Notes: generated by a model not told the origin, from the letters alone. Shown: positions 39,726 through 52,770, numbered from the stretch's first letter. The stretch is DNA of 61,872 bases from Halalkalibacter urbisdiaboli (GCF_002156385.1 NZ_MVJM01000006.1:5245-67116), one strand, 5' to 3'. A program made the numbers and translations.

Positions 39726-40576
39726 TACATTTCATCCTCCTTAAAATAAACAGTTAACTGCTCTAATACGTTTCCAGGTTCAACTTTTATCGTTTTTTCA
39801 CGTACATTCACATCGGACAAACGTGTCAATGACATATAGTCATCAATTAACCGTTCCTCTACACCGACAGATTCTACGAGTACACCAATTCCAACTAGGT
39901 CAGCCTGAAATTCTTCCAAAAGGTCAATCATCCCACGGATGGTCCCTCCTGCCTTCATAAAATCATCGACAATAAATACACGGGAGCCAGGGGATAAACT
40001 ACGCCTTGCAAGGGTCATTGTTTGTATCCTTTTTGATGAGCCACTAACATAATTAATACTCACCATTGAGCCCTCTGTTACACGATGATCACGTCGAACA
40101 ATGCTAACAGGAACATTTAAAAACTGACCGACCGCATAAGCCAAAGGAATTCCTTTTGTTGCTACAGTCATCACAGCATCGATCCGCTTATCTGCTAAAA
40201 CAGCAGCAAATAACCGTCCAACTTCATGAATAAAACGTGGATTACCTAGCAAATCCATCATGTATAAATAGCCACCAGGCAAAATTCGTTCAGGAACAGC
40301 CAATTTATCAATGAGGCCATCTACAAGCTCCTCAGCCTCTGCTTGTCCCATTCTCGGTATGTATTTTACCCCGCCACTTGCACCAGGAATAGTCAATAAC
40401 GAGCCGTATCCTTCGTCTTCAAAGATTTCTTTAACGATAACAAGATCTTCACTGATAGAGGATTTTGCAGACTGATAGCGTTCTGAAAAATGCGTAAGTG
40501 AAATCACTTCATGTGGATGCTGTAATAAAAAATAAGTCATATCAACGAGACGCCCACTACGCTTAAGTTTTTTCAT
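39725..40576 (-). CDS. purR: Purine operon repressor PurR
   Basis: PRPP-responsive repressor of purine synthesis and transport genes. The 283-residue protein has an N-terminal winged helix (about 1-73; [18 protein letters not shown]) and a phosphoribosyltransferase-like domain with the PRPP loop [17 protein letters not shown] (about 202-218). The PRTase fold binds PRPP as a signal rather than as substrate. It is followed directly by ridA. Confidence 0.96.
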   Translation of the reverse strand: MKKLKRSGRLVDMTYFLLQHPHEVISLTHFSERYQSAKSSISEDLVIVKEIFEDEGYGSLLTIPGASGGVKYIPRMGQAEAEELVDGLIDKLAVPERILPGGYLYMMDLLGNPRFIHEVGRLFAAVLADKRIDAVMTVATKGIPLAYAVGQFLNVPVSIVRRDHRVTEGSMVSINYVSGSSKRIQTMTLARRSLSPGSRVFIVDDFMKAGGTIRGMIDLLEEFQADLVGIGVLVESVGVEERLIDDYMSLTRLSDVNVREKTIKVEPGNVLEQLTVYFKEDEM

Positions 40577-40631
40577 AATACCTCCGCTAAAGCCGAATAT
40601 TTACATATAACATAACACTTTTGTACGGTTT

Positions 40632-41507
40632 TTAGCAAGTGTTGTTCGAACGTATAAGCCGCACTGCATAAACATGGCTACAAAAACCTCTTAAGCCATT
40701 ATAAACACGGTGAAGTCTTGATTCACGTTCAACGAGTCCAAATACCGTGGGGCCACTTCCACTCATGAGGACTCCATCTGCTCCAAATCGCTTCATTTGC
40801 TCTTTAATGTTGCGTACTTCTGGATATAAATCAAGCGTAACTGATTCAAGAACATTATGTAGGTTTTGACAAATCCCTTTGAAATCCTGCTTTGTGATTG
40901 CATCAATCATCGCTTCAGTATTTGCATGCTCTACATTAGCCACATTTAACCTTTTATAAACATCTGCGGTTGATACCCCGATTGGCGGTTTTGCTAAGAT
41001 GACCCAGCACGGCGGTGGTGAATCGATTTGCTGAATAATCTCGCCACGTCCTGTTGCAAGGGCTGTCCCCCCATACACACAAAACGAAACATCAGAACCT
41101 ATTTCAGCACCAATTATTGCAAGCTCGTCCAATGATAATCCGAGCGACCATAGCTCATTTAGCCCTTTTAATGTCGCTGCAGCATCACTGCTTCCACCAG
41201 CCAAACCAGCAGCTACAGGAATACGCTTTGTAATATAAATAAATACACCCTGCTTAACATTAAATCGAGCCTGTAAAAGGGCAGCAGCTTGATAAGCCAG
41301 GTTTCGATGGTCATTTGGAACAAAGCCCTCTGAGACGTCTACCTTTATCGTTCCATCTTCTGTTACTGTTAAATCAATTCGGTCAGCTAAATCGACCGTT
41401 GTCATAATCATTTCAACTTCATGAAAGCCATCATTTCGTTTTCTCAAAGCATCGAGAGATAAATTTATCTTTGCTGGTGCTTTTATTGAACATTTCACAC
41501 TCGTCAC
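40632..41507 (-). CDS. ispE: 4-diphosphocytidyl-2-C-methyl-D-erythritol kinase
   Basis: GHMP kinase of the MEP isoprenoid pathway. The 291-residue protein has the ATP-binding motif [17 protein letters not shown] (about 92-108), the N-terminal [11 protein letters not shown] (8-18) and the C-terminal [12 protein letters not shown]. It lies between sspF and purR as in B. subtilis. Confidence 0.97.
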   Translation of the reverse strand: MTSVKCSIKAPAKINLSLDALRKRNDGFHEVEMIMTTVDLADRIDLTVTEDGTIKVDVSEGFVPNDHRNLAYQAAALLQARFNVKQGVFIYITKRIPVAAGLAGGSSDAAATLKGLNELWSLGLSLDELAIIGAEIGSDVSFCVYGGTALATGRGEIIQQIDSPPPCWVILAKPPIGVSTADVYKRLNVANVEHANTEAMIDAITKQDFKGICQNLHNVLESVTLDLYPEVRNIKEQMKRFGADGVLMSGSGPTVFGLVERESRLHRVYNGLRGFCSHVYAVRLIRSNNTC

Positions 41508-41612
41508 CTTCTATAGTTTGCTTACGTTATTTTATCACTTGTGGAGCAAACATACCACATCAAGGCATATTTTCCTTATTTACAAAGTCCTTTTACTTAA
41601 TTGCAACTGACT

Positions 41613-41650
41613 AAAAAAGTGTCTCAAAAGGCCTTAACCTTCCGAGACAC
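41613..41650 (-). terminator. sspF terminator
   Basis: Stem GTGTCTC / GAGACAC extended by an inner AAGG/CCTT pairing, followed by six T on the minus strand, 16 nt after the sspF stop. Confidence 0.78.
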
Positions 41651-41666
41651 CCCTGTTCATCGTTAT

Positions 41667-41852
41667 CTATTTTGTTTGCTGTTGGTTCACTAATTGTTGC
41701 TCAGCTAATTGAATGGCTCGTTTAACCATGTTACCAGCATCCTTAGAACGAATACCACCCCAACCGTCTTGTTGAACGGTTTCATAGAACCCGAGTTCCT
41801 TCGCTAGCTCTTCCTTAAAGCGTTCCGACATGACACCCCGTCTTCTGCTCAT
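41667..41852 (-). CDS. sspF: Small acid-soluble spore protein SspF
   Basis: 61-residue alpha/beta-type SASP; coats and protects spore DNA. It starts [20 protein letters not shown] and has the family stretch [18 protein letters not shown] (about 30-47), where the DNA-binding and GPR protease sites of the family lie. It is monocistronic between veg and ispE. A sigma-G promoter is expected; none in the 100-bp upstream gap was clear enough to list. Confidence 0.95.
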   Translation of the reverse strand: MSRRRGVMSERFKEELAKELGFYETVQQDGWGGIRSKDAGNMVKRAIQLAEQQLVNQQQTK

Positions 41853-41912
41853 TGGTCAACAACTCCTTTGTAGTAACGATGACCATCTTAGTGTTTGCAA
41901 ACAAACATAAAA

Positions 41913-41939
41913 TATGACCTCCTCTCAATAAAAGGAAGT
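41913..41939 (-). terminator. Probable veg terminator
   Basis: Imperfect stem TGACTTCCT / AGGAGGTCA followed by TATTTTA on the minus strand, just after the veg stop. The U-tract is weak. Confidence 0.45.
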
Positions 41940-41952
41940 CACTTTATTACTG

Positions 41953-42219
41953 CTATGCTTTAATAACAGAAGCACTTTCTTCTTCGTCACAAAGCATTAA
42001 TTCAACGGTTTCGGTTAAAATATCCGCGTAACTATATGATACACGTTCGAAGGCATTTTGTTGTTCATCTAACTTAACGATGAAAACTGAAGGGTATGTC
42101 TCTTCAAGAAGCCCGGAACGCTCCATCGTTTTCCGACGTCCTCCGTTTGCCTTAATCGTGATCCGTTTCCCTACATTGGCATCTAATGCACGCTTAATGT
42201 CTATTAACGTTTTTCCCAT
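41953..42219 (-). CDS. veg: Veg protein
   Basis: 88-residue protein from ATG 42219 ([17 protein letters not shown]); the frame extends six codons upstream, but GGTGGGGTG sits before 42219. Veg promotes biofilm formation by antagonising SinR in B. subtilis and is very highly expressed, consistent with the perfect promoter at 42247-42275. It lies between yabG and sspF. Confidence 0.95.
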   Translation of the reverse strand: MGKTLIDIKRALDANVGKRITIKANGGRRKTMERSGLLEETYPSVFIVKLDEQQNAFERVSYSYADILTETVELMLCDEEESASVIKA

Positions 42220-42246
42220 TAATACACCCCACCTCACTGTATAATG

Positions 42247-42275
42247 ATTATAGCACGCTACACGTTTTTTGTCAA
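42247..42275 (-). promoter_or_regulatory. veg promoter, perfect sigma-A consensus
   Basis: Minus strand: TTGACA (42275-42270), exactly 17 bp, TATAAT (42252-42247). Pveg of B. subtilis is a standard strong promoter. The upstream DNA (42276-42380) is AT-rich and may serve as an UP element. Confidence 0.9.
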
Positions 42276-42434
42276 ATAAATAAAAAATTATACCAACTGT
42301 GCAAGATGATTGTCAATAATTTCGACTAAATATGTGTGTGTATTTTTTTTATTCGTGCTATATCCTATATTTTGTCTAACTTTGACAGATAATATGTAAA
42401 AATTTTAAAATTACTTTGTCACATACCGCATTAA

Positions 42435-42460
42435 GCCCCATTATGCTTTCATAATGGGGC
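42435..42460 (-). terminator. yabG terminator
   Basis: Perfect 11-bp stem GCCCCATTATG / CATAATGGGGC with a 4-nt loop, 17 nt after the yabG stop codon. The following sequence (TTAATGCG) has only a short T-tract, so its efficiency is uncertain. Confidence 0.6.
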
Positions 42461-42477
42461 AAACTGGTAATTATAAA

Positions 42478-43341
42478 CTAGTCATACTTCATTGGCATTC
42501 CGCGCCGCATTACACCTTTTGTTTCAACGCCACCTAATCCTTTATCTCCTGTAATTGTATTTCTTAAAACATCCCATAGCTCAATGCGATCCATAAAGGA
42601 TGTCATGCTTACTTTTGACGCAATATAAACAGGATCAAGTGCATGAATATTAATTCTGTCAGGAGAGCTTGCAAAATTTGCTCCTGCCTTAATTAAGGTT
42701 TCAAAATGTGACTGACATGCACCAGCAAAAATGATTAAATTATCACGGTTTGCAACATGCTTCCTTGCAATTCTAACGCATTCTGCAAAGTATTTTGTAT
42801 TGCGGTACGCCCTCAGGTCTCCTTCTTCTCCTCTAGACTTTAAATAAGCGTCATGCCCTGTCACAACGACAATATCTGGCTGTACCATTTCTAGAAGTGA
42901 AGCGATTTGCTCAGGCATTTCCTTTTCATGTAGATGCACACCATATACAGGGACCCCTAAGCGCTCATAAAGCTCAGTACACTTTCTCAAATAGAGTCCA
43001 TCACCATCTATGTGCAGTACGCGCCCTCTTAGCTCAAAAAAAGAAGCGTCTGTCGAATAGCCCGATGAGACATGATAATCATTTCGTTGTTTCATTAGCT
43101 TGGCATCTTGACGAAATAAGCGATACGATTGTTCTTCTTTTTCCTTTGCTCTCTTCCGTCTTTCTTCTTGTTCCTTCTCTGTGATTACCACTATATCGTC
43201 TATAGGAGCATCGGCAAGTAGACGCATCTCTTCACCCGCCAATTCTACATATCGACCTTCGATGGAAACAACACGAAATAATAAATCACACTTATAGGAA
43301 AGACGAGCCACAATATCTCCTGTACTTAATTTCATCGGCAC
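42478..43341 (-). CDS. yabG: Sporulation-specific protease YabG
   Basis: Mother-cell cysteine-type peptidase (family U57) that processes spore coat proteins such as SafA and SpoIVA in B. subtilis. The 287-residue protein includes GRVLHIDGDGLYL and DIVVVTGHDAY, family-specific segments. FAGACQSHFE near residue 205 holds a Cys-Gln-Ser-His group likely at the active site. It lies between rsmA and veg. Confidence 0.94.
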   Translation of the reverse strand: MPMKLSTGDIVARLSYKCDLLFRVVSIEGRYVELAGEEMRLLADAPIDDIVVITEKEQEERRKRAKEKEEQSYRLFRQDAKLMKQRNDYHVSSGYSTDASFFELRGRVLHIDGDGLYLRKCTELYERLGVPVYGVHLHEKEMPEQIASLLEMVQPDIVVVTGHDAYLKSRGEEGDLRAYRNTKYFAECVRIARKHVANRDNLIIFAGACQSHFETLIKAGANFASSPDRINIHALDPVYIASKVSMTSFMDRIELWDVLRNTITGDKGLGGVETKGVMRRGMPMKYD

Positions 43342-43384
43342 TCCTCCTCTTCCCTTAGCCTATGTAAGAAGGAGGGTACAGGTG

Positions 43385-44826
<1,442 letters not shown>

Positions 44827-44878
44827 CGCTCGCGCCCCTAATCTAAATTTGTCCTCTTATTGTAGCCCTTTTTTAGTC

Positions 44879-44911
44879 AAAAAAAAAGCACAGAGCGATT
44901 TCACTCTGTGC
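44879..44911 (-). terminator. yabE terminator
   Basis: Stem GCACAGAGTG / CGCTCTGTGC (one weak pair) with a short loop, followed by nine T on the minus strand, 12 nt after the yabE stop. Confidence 0.85.
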
Positions 44912-44922
44912 ATATAGAAGAA

Positions 44923-46137
44923 CTATTCTAATATCGTGATCTTAACCTGTTTACGGCCCCAACGACGAGCTTCCGCTTGTGTTGCGACATGAACATCAAT
45001 TTTATTACCTTTAATTGCGCCACCTGTATCCCCGGCAATTGCATTTCCATATCCTTCCACATAAACCCGCGATCCTAACGGAATAACGTTCGGATCAACA
45101 GCAATTACCTTGGCATTACGATTATTATTAAGATTAATTCCAGTCGCAGTAATACCACTACATCCGTTACAAGAAGCTGTATAGGCAGTTGCTGTAACAG
45201 TAAATGTTCGGCCTTTCTTGCCTTCAGCAGATTGTGTTGGACTTGAACCACGAGAGACACTAGGTGCAGTTGGTCTCGTACCGACGGCAACAATCTTATC
45301 TTGGCTCTCGCGAACAGTTTCTGTTTCAATAAGCTCCCGTGACACTTCTTCACCATCTTCAAGGATGACTTCATAGTGCTTGTTCACTTGACCGGCTTCT
45401 CCAGCCTGAACTACCTTCTCTTTCCCGTTGTCTAAATTATTATCCTTTCGAGTAACCGTACCAAAAGCAACGGTCTCTTCCACCACATCGGTGACTTTTT
45501 CTACGCGAATCACTCGAATATCTGTTCCTTCGTTTACTTGCTCTTCTGGCGCCGGTTCGACGCGATCAAGTTCTCCTAACGAAACATTTTCTCTCTCTAA
45601 AAAGTCAGCGACAGTCGTCGAAGTTGTCCAAATCTCACGTTGCTCACCATCACTAGTTAACTCGACTTGAAAAGCAGATTCATAGACTATATCCATTTCT
45701 TCGGATACATCTGTTGAAAGTGGCGGTTCAATCTTATCATGTTTAGAATAAGCAATCTCTAGTTCATCTATTAGTTCTTTTACTGTATCTGCCGTTGTCC
45801 AAACGACTTGCTCCTCACCTTCGATAGTAACATTGACTTCCTTTGCAGGCTCCCAAGAAATCACCATATTTCCAGCAATCTTTTCATCAAGCGCTGGCTC
45901 AATTTTGTCATGTTCCTGGACATTCCATTCTTGCTCCATCATGAATTCAGCAACAGTCGATGCATGTGTTTGCACCGTATATTCTTCCCCTTCTAGTGAA
46001 AGTGTAACCGTTGCCTTCGTCGTCTCGTATACAGCGTAAATCATCACGCCTACGAAGAGAATGAGACTTATGACGGAGATGACTAACCTCTTTCCAAACA
46101 CTTGCCTGGGAAGAAGCTTGCGTATGTTCGCTTCCAT
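44923..46137 (-). CDS. yabE: Cell-wall protein YabE (DUF348-G5-3D, Rpf/Sps-like)
   Basis: Predicted exported or membrane-anchored muralytic protein related to resuscitation-promoting factors. In order: cytosolic RKLLPRQVFGKRL, membrane helix (about 18-38), three DUF348 repeats (about 40-205), each containing WTT-type segments, a G5 domain (about 215-285), a low-complexity linker and a 3D domain (about 315-404). The 3D domain shows TATAYTASCNG and the catalytic Asp triad. In B. subtilis an antisense RNA controls yabE; none was identified here. Confidence 0.93.
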   Translation of the reverse strand: MEANIRKLLPRQVFGKRLVISVISLILFVGVMIYAVYETTKATVTLSLEGEEYTVQTHASTVAEFMMEQEWNVQEHDKIEPALDEKIAGNMVISWEPAKEVNVTIEGEEQVVWTTADTVKELIDELEIAYSKHDKIEPPLSTDVSEEMDIVYESAFQVELTSDGEQREIWTTSTTVADFLERENVSLGELDRVEPAPEEQVNEGTDIRVIRVEKVTDVVEETVAFGTVTRKDNNLDNGKEKVVQAGEAGQVNKHYEVILEDGEEVSRELIETETVRESQDKIVAVGTRPTAPSVSRGSSPTQSAEGKKGRTFTVTATAYTASCNGCSGITATGINLNNNRNAKVIAVDPNVIPLGSRVYVEGYGNAIAGDTGGAIKGNKIDVHVATQAEARRWGRKQVKITILE

Positions 46138-46167
46138 GTCATCAATTCCTCCTTCTCAACGAACCGA

Positions 46168-46196
46168 ATTATAAACACTGTACCTCCCTTTGTCAA
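46168..46196 (-). promoter_or_regulatory. yabE sigma-A promoter
   Basis: Minus strand: TTGACA (46196-46191), 17-bp spacer, TATAAT (46173-46168), 30 nt before the yabE start; perfect consensus. The gap 46197-46367 to tatD contains no convincing gene. Confidence 0.85.
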
Positions 46197-46367
46197 CTTT
46201 TTAATTTTTTTCAATTGGCGCAATAGTCTTATTATCCATGATGCTAACGCCAAATGAAATAAAATCTTCTCGACACGTCCAATCTATGCAGCACGTTCCT
46301 CGTGTAGAACAAAAACGAATCATAAAAAAGTTAGACAAGCTTCGGCAACGGTCTTCATGATTCTTTG

Positions 46368-47135
46368 TCAAACAATGCCAAAAAGTTTTTTTGCATTGTT
46401 TCTTGTTGCTATGGCTAATTGTTCATAAGACATCTCACGTAACTCCGCAATTTGCTCTGCTACTAGCTTTACATAGGCAGGCTCATTCCGTTTTCCACGA
46501 TTGGGGTGAGGTGCCAAATACGGGCAATCTGTTTCAATGAGCAGACGATCAAGTGGGATGTCTTTCGCCACTTCTTTTGGACGTTTTGCATTTTTAAATG
46601 TAACAGGCCCGCCGAAGGAAATATGGAAATTTAAATTCAAACAGATTTGCGCGATTTCTAAACTTCCTCCAAAGCAGTGCATGATGCCCCCTACTTCATC
46701 TGCCCCTTCTTCCTTGAGAATATCAACAATATCTTGGTCAGCATCGCGATTATGAATAATAATTGGCATCTTCACCTTTTTTGCTAAGCGGATTTGCTTT
46801 CGAAACACCTCTTTTTGGACCTCCTTTGGCGACTTATCCCAATGATAATCTAGGCCCATTTCTCCTAAGGCAACAACCTTAGGATGCTGCGAAAGCTCCT
46901 CAATCCACTCTAAATGACTTTCGGTCATATCAACTGCATCAACAGGATGCCAGCCAACTGCTGCATATAGATTTTCGTAAGCTTTAACTAATTCCAGCGC
47001 ACGAGTAATGGTCTTTTCATCAAAGCCTACGACAACCATTTCCCTTACTCCTACCTCCACAGCACGTTTCATCACGTCCTCTACATCTTCTTCAAATTGA
47101 TCAGCATTAAGATGGACATGAGTATCAAATAACAT
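46368..47135 (-). CDS. tatD: TatD family metal-dependent DNase
   Basis: 255-residue TIM-barrel hydrolase. Metal ligands are visible: HVHLN near residue 6, the Glu in ALGEMGLDYHW (about 92), PIIIHNRDA (about 128), MHCFGG (about 153) and ETDCPYLAP (about 203). TatD proteins act as 3'-5' exonucleases or DNases; the B. subtilis copy is yabD. It follows metS by 75 bp with a weak terminator between. Confidence 0.95.
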   Translation of the reverse strand: MLFDTHVHLNADQFEEDVEDVMKRAVEVGVREMVVVGFDEKTITRALELVKAYENLYAAVGWHPVDAVDMTESHLEWIEELSQHPKVVALGEMGLDYHWDKSPKEVQKEVFRKQIRLAKKVKMPIIIHNRDADQDIVDILKEEGADEVGGIMHCFGGSLEIAQICLNLNFHISFGGPVTFKNAKRPKEVAKDIPLDRLLIETDCPYLAPHPNRGKRNEPAYVKLVAEQIAELREMSYEQLAIATRNNAKKLFGIV

Positions 47136-47182
47136 GTCAACAACCTCCTTTACAATTATTCCGGAATAATATTCAACAAAAC

Positions 47183-47210
47183 AACAGGAGGGAGAAACTC
47201 ACTCCCTCTG

Positions 47211-47212
<2 letters not shown>
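47183..47212 (-). terminator. Probable metS terminator
   Basis: Inverted repeat AACAGAGGGAG / CTCCCTCCTGTT (one bulge) overlaps the metS stop codon, then TTTTGTTG on the minus strand. Weak U-run; tatD may be partly co-transcribed. Confidence 0.45.
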
Positions 47213-49220
<2,008 letters not shown>

Positions 49221-49350
49221 TCATTTAAGCCTTCCTCCGGTCGGCTGCCGGCGCGCAAAGAACGCACGCCTTTTCAAAACCTTGTGCCTCCTTCGTCGGC
49301 TGCCGGCGCGCAAAGAACGCACGCCTTCTCAAAACCTTGTGCCTCCTGCG

Positions 49351-51401
49351 TCGGCTGCCGGCGCGCACAGAACGCCCGCCTTTTCACAACCTTGTGCCTC
49401 CTGCGTCGGCTGCCGGCGCGCACAGAACGCCCGCCTTTTCACAACCTTGTGCCTCCTGCGTCGGCTGCCGGCGCGCACAGAACGCCCGCCTTTTCACAAC
49501 CTTGTGCCTCCTGCGTCGGCTGCCGGCGCGCACAGAACGCCCGCCTTTTCACAACCTTGTGCCTCCTGCGTCGGCTGCCGGCGCGCACAGAACGCCCGCC
49601 TTTTCACAACCTTGTGCCTCCTGCGTCGGCTGCCGGCGCGCACAGAACGCCCGCCTTTTCACAACCTTGTGCCTCCTGCGTCGGCTGCCGGCGCGCACAG
49701 AACGCCCGCCTTTTCACAACCTTGTGCCTCCTGCGTCGGCTGCCGGCGCGCACAGAACGCCCGCCTTTTCACAACCTTGTGCCTCCTGCGTCGGCTGCCG
49801 GCGCGCACAGAACGCCCGCCTTTTCACAACCTTGTGCCTCCTGCGTCGGCTGCCGGCGCGCACAGAACGCCCGCCTTTTCACAACCTTGTGCCTCCTGCG
49901 TCGGCTGCCGGCGCGCACAGAACGCCCGCCTTTTCACAACCTTGTGCCTCCTGCGTCGGCTGCCGGCGCGCACAGAACGCCCGCCTTTTCACAACCTTGT
50001 GCCTCCTGCGTCGGCTGCCGGCGCGCACAGAACGCCCGCCTTTTCACAACCTTGTGCCTCCTGCGTCGGCTGCCGGCGCGCACAGAACGCCCGCCTTTTC
50101 ACAACCTTGTGCCTCCTGCGTCGGCTGCCGGCGCGCACAGAACGCCCGCCTTTTCACAACCTTGTGCCTCCTGCGTCGGCTGCCGGCGCGCACAGAACGC
50201 CCGCCTTTTCACAACCTTGTGCCTCCTGCGTCGGCTGCCGGCGCGCACAGAACGCCCGCCTTTTCACAACCTTGTGCCTCCTGCGTCGGCTGCCGGCGCG
50301 CACAGAACGCCCGCCTTTTCACAACCTTGTGCCTCCTGCGTCGGCTGCCGGCGCGCACAGAACGCCCGCCTTTTCACAACCTTGTGCCTCCTGCGTCGGC
50401 TGCCGGCGCGCACAGAACGCCCGCCTTTTCACAACCTTGTGCCTCCTGCGTCGGCTGCCGGCGCGCACAGAACGCCCGCCTTTTCACAACCTTGTGCCTC
50501 CTGCGTCGGCTGCCGGCGCGCACAGAACGCCCGCCTTTTCACAACCTTGTGCCTCCTGCGTCGGCTGCCGGCGCGCACAGAACGCCCGCCTTTTCACAAC
50601 CTTGTGCCTCCTGCGTCGGCTGCCGGCGCGCACAGAACGCCCGCCTTTTCACAACCTTGTGCCTCCTGCGTCGGCTGCCGGCGCGCACAGAACGCCCGCC
50701 TTTTCACAACCTTGTGCCTCCTGCGTCGGCTGCCGGCGCGCACAGAACGCCCGCCTTTTCACAACCTTGTGCCTCCTGCGTCGGCTGCCGGCGCGCACAG
50801 AACGCCCGCCTTTTCACAACCTTGTGCCTCCTGCGTCGGCTGCCGGCGCGCACAGAACGCCCGCCTTTTCACAACCTTGTGCCTCCTGCGTCGGCTGCCG
50901 GCGCGCACAGAACGCCCGCCTTTTCACAACCTTGTGCCTCCTGCGTCGGCTGCCGGCGCGCACAGAACGCCCGCCTTTTCACAACCTTGTGCCTCCTGCG
51001 TCGGCTGCCGGCGCGCACAGAACGCCCGCCTTTTCACAACCTTGTGCCTCCTGCGTCGGCTGCCGGCGCGCACAGAACGCCCGCCTTTTCACAACCTTGT
51101 GCCTCCTGCGTCGGCTGCCGGCGCGCACAGAACGCCCGCCTTTTCACAACCTTGTGCCTCCTGCGTCGGCTGCCGGCGCGCACAGAACGCCCGCCTTTTC
51201 ACAACCTTGTGCCTCCTGCGTCGGCTGCCGGCGCGCACAGAACGCCCGCCTTTTCACAACCTTGTGCCTCCTGCGTCGGCTGCCGGCGCGCACAGAACGC
51301 CCGCCTTTTCACAACCTTGTGCCTCCTGCGTCGGCTGCCGGCGCGCACAGAACGCCCGCCTTTTCACAACCTTGTGCCTCCTGCGTCGGCTGCCGGCGCG
51401 C
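49351..51401. repeat. Homogeneous block of 37 B-family units
   Basis: From the core at 49351 to the core at 51386 there are 37 spacings of exactly 55 bp, and all inter-core segments read CAGAACGCCCGCC and CACAACC. By eye the copies show no differences. Such uniformity over 2 kb points to recent expansion or gene conversion. In these units the candidate RNA hairpin carries one G-G mismatch instead of a U-G wobble. Confidence 0.95.
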
Positions 51402-51821
51402 AAAGAACGCACGCCTTTTCAAAACCTTGTGCCTCCTTCGTCGGCTACCGGCGCGCAAAGAACGCACGCCTTTTCAAAACCTTGTGCCTCCTTCGTCGGC
51501 TGCCGGCGCGCAAAAAACGCACGCCTTTTCAAAACCTTGTGCCTCCTTCGTCGGCTGCCGGCGCGCAAAGAACGCTCGCCTTTTCAAAACCTTGAGCCTC
51601 CTTCGTCGGCTACCGGCGCGCAAAGCACGCCTTTTCAAAACCTTGAGCCTCCTTCGTCGGCTGCCGGCGCGCAAAAAACGCACGCCTACTCAAAACCTTA
51701 AGCCTCCTTCGTCGGCTGCCGGCGCGCAAAGAACGCACGCCTATACAAAACCTTCCCCCTCCTTCGTCGGCTGCCGGCGCGCAAAGAACGCTCGCCTTTT
51801 CAAACCCTTGTGCCTCCTTCG

Positions 51822-52552
51822 TCGGCTGCCGGCGCGCACCTACCGCACGCCTTTTCAAACCCTTGTGCCTCCTTCGTCGGCTGCCGGCGCGCACCTACCG
51901 CACGCCTTTTCAAACCCTTGTGCCTCCTTCGTCGGCTGCCGGCGCGCACCTACCGCACGCCTTTTCAAACCCTTGTGCCTCCTTCGTCGGCTGCCGGCGC
52001 GCACCTACCGCACGCCTTTTCAAACCCTTGTGCCTCCTTCGTCGGCTGCCGGCGCGCACCTACCGCACGCCTTTTCAAACCCTTGTGCCTCCTTCGTCGG
52101 CTGCCGGCGCGCACCTACCGCACGCCTTTTCAAACCCTTGTGCCTCCTTCGTCGGCTGCCGGCGCGCACCTACCGCACGCCTTTTCAAACCCTTGTGCCT
52201 CCTTCGTCGGCTGCCGGCGCGCACCTACCGCACGCCTTTTCAAACCCTTGTGCCTCCTTCGTCGGCTGCCGGCGCGCACCTACCGCACGCCTTTTCAAAC
52301 CCTTGTGCCTCCTTCGTCGGCTGCCGGCGCGCACCTACCGCACGCCTTTTCAAACCCTTGTGCCTCCTTCGTCGGCTGCCGGCGCGCACCTACCGCACGC
52401 CTTTTCAAACCCTTGTGCCTCCTTCGTCGGCTGCCGGCGCGCACCTACCGCACGCCTTTTCAAACCCTTGTGCCTCCTTCGTCGGCTGCCGGCGCGCACC
52501 TACCGCACGCCTTTTCAAACCCTTGTGCCTCCTTCGTCGGCTGCCGGCGCGC
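51822..52552. repeat. Homogeneous block of 13 C-family units
   Basis: From the core at 51822 to the core at 52537 there are 13 spacings of exactly 55 bp with loop CCTAC and CAAACCC. It is flanked on both sides by a similar set of degenerate units (51551-51822 and 52537-52740), including CTACTC and CTATAC variants, which suggests that a larger segment was duplicated around it. Confidence 0.93.
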
Positions 52553-52736
52553 AAAGAACGCTCGCCTTTTCAAAACCTTGAGCCTCCTTCGTCGGCTGCC
52601 GGCGCGCAAAAAACGCACGCCTACTCAAAACCTTAAGCCTCCTTCGTCGGCTGCCGGCGCGCAAAGAACGCACGCCTTTTCAAAACCTTGAGCCTCCTTC
52701 GTCGGCTGCCGGCGCGCAAAGAACGCACGCCTATAC

Positions 52737-52770
52737 AAAAAAAGCCCTCATCCGCATCGGGACGAGAGCT
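52737..52770 (-). terminator. T-box intrinsic terminator
   Basis: Stem AGCTCTCGTCC / GGATGAGGGCT with wobble pairs, short loop and seven T on the minus strand (52743-52737). The first repeat unit of the array starts immediately at this T-run. Confidence 0.85.

Larger units (their letters stand above)
49228..52740. repeat. 64-copy, 55-bp GC-rich tandem repeat array between T-box and metS
   Basis: The core TCGGCTGCCGGCGCGC recurs 64 times with exact 55-bp spacing (first core 49241, last 52702); one unit (core 51606) is 51 bp because of a 4-bp deletion. Between cores, units fall into families by the five bases after GGCGCGCA on the plus strand: AAGAA (A), CAGAA (B), CCTAC (C), AAAAA (rare). The A/B/C units are about 67% GC, far above neighbouring genes. 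Because 55 is not a multiple of 3 and a unit has no plus-strand stop, all three plus frames stay open for long stretches. In the metS-sense strand each unit contains AGGAGG. Copies in the family blocks appear identical by eye. Confidence 0.98.

Noticed and set aside
46238-46360. 40-codon plus-strand frame between yabE and tatD
   Set aside because: Basic and plausible in composition, but no Shine-Dalgarno, no promoter and no recognised family; runs against the neighbouring genes.
49282-52581. Plus-strand open frames of up to 1,099 codons across the repeat array, and shorter minus-strand ones
   Set aside because: All three plus frames are open because a 55-bp unit has no stop in that strand and shifts frame each copy. 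There is no convincing start, RBS or known domain, and the peptide is just the repeat read in turn. Treated as a repeat, not a gene.
49228-52740. CRISPR array
   Set aside because: There are no unique spacers: the whole 55-bp unit is repeated, spacer-like parts fall into a few families, and no cas genes are in the window.
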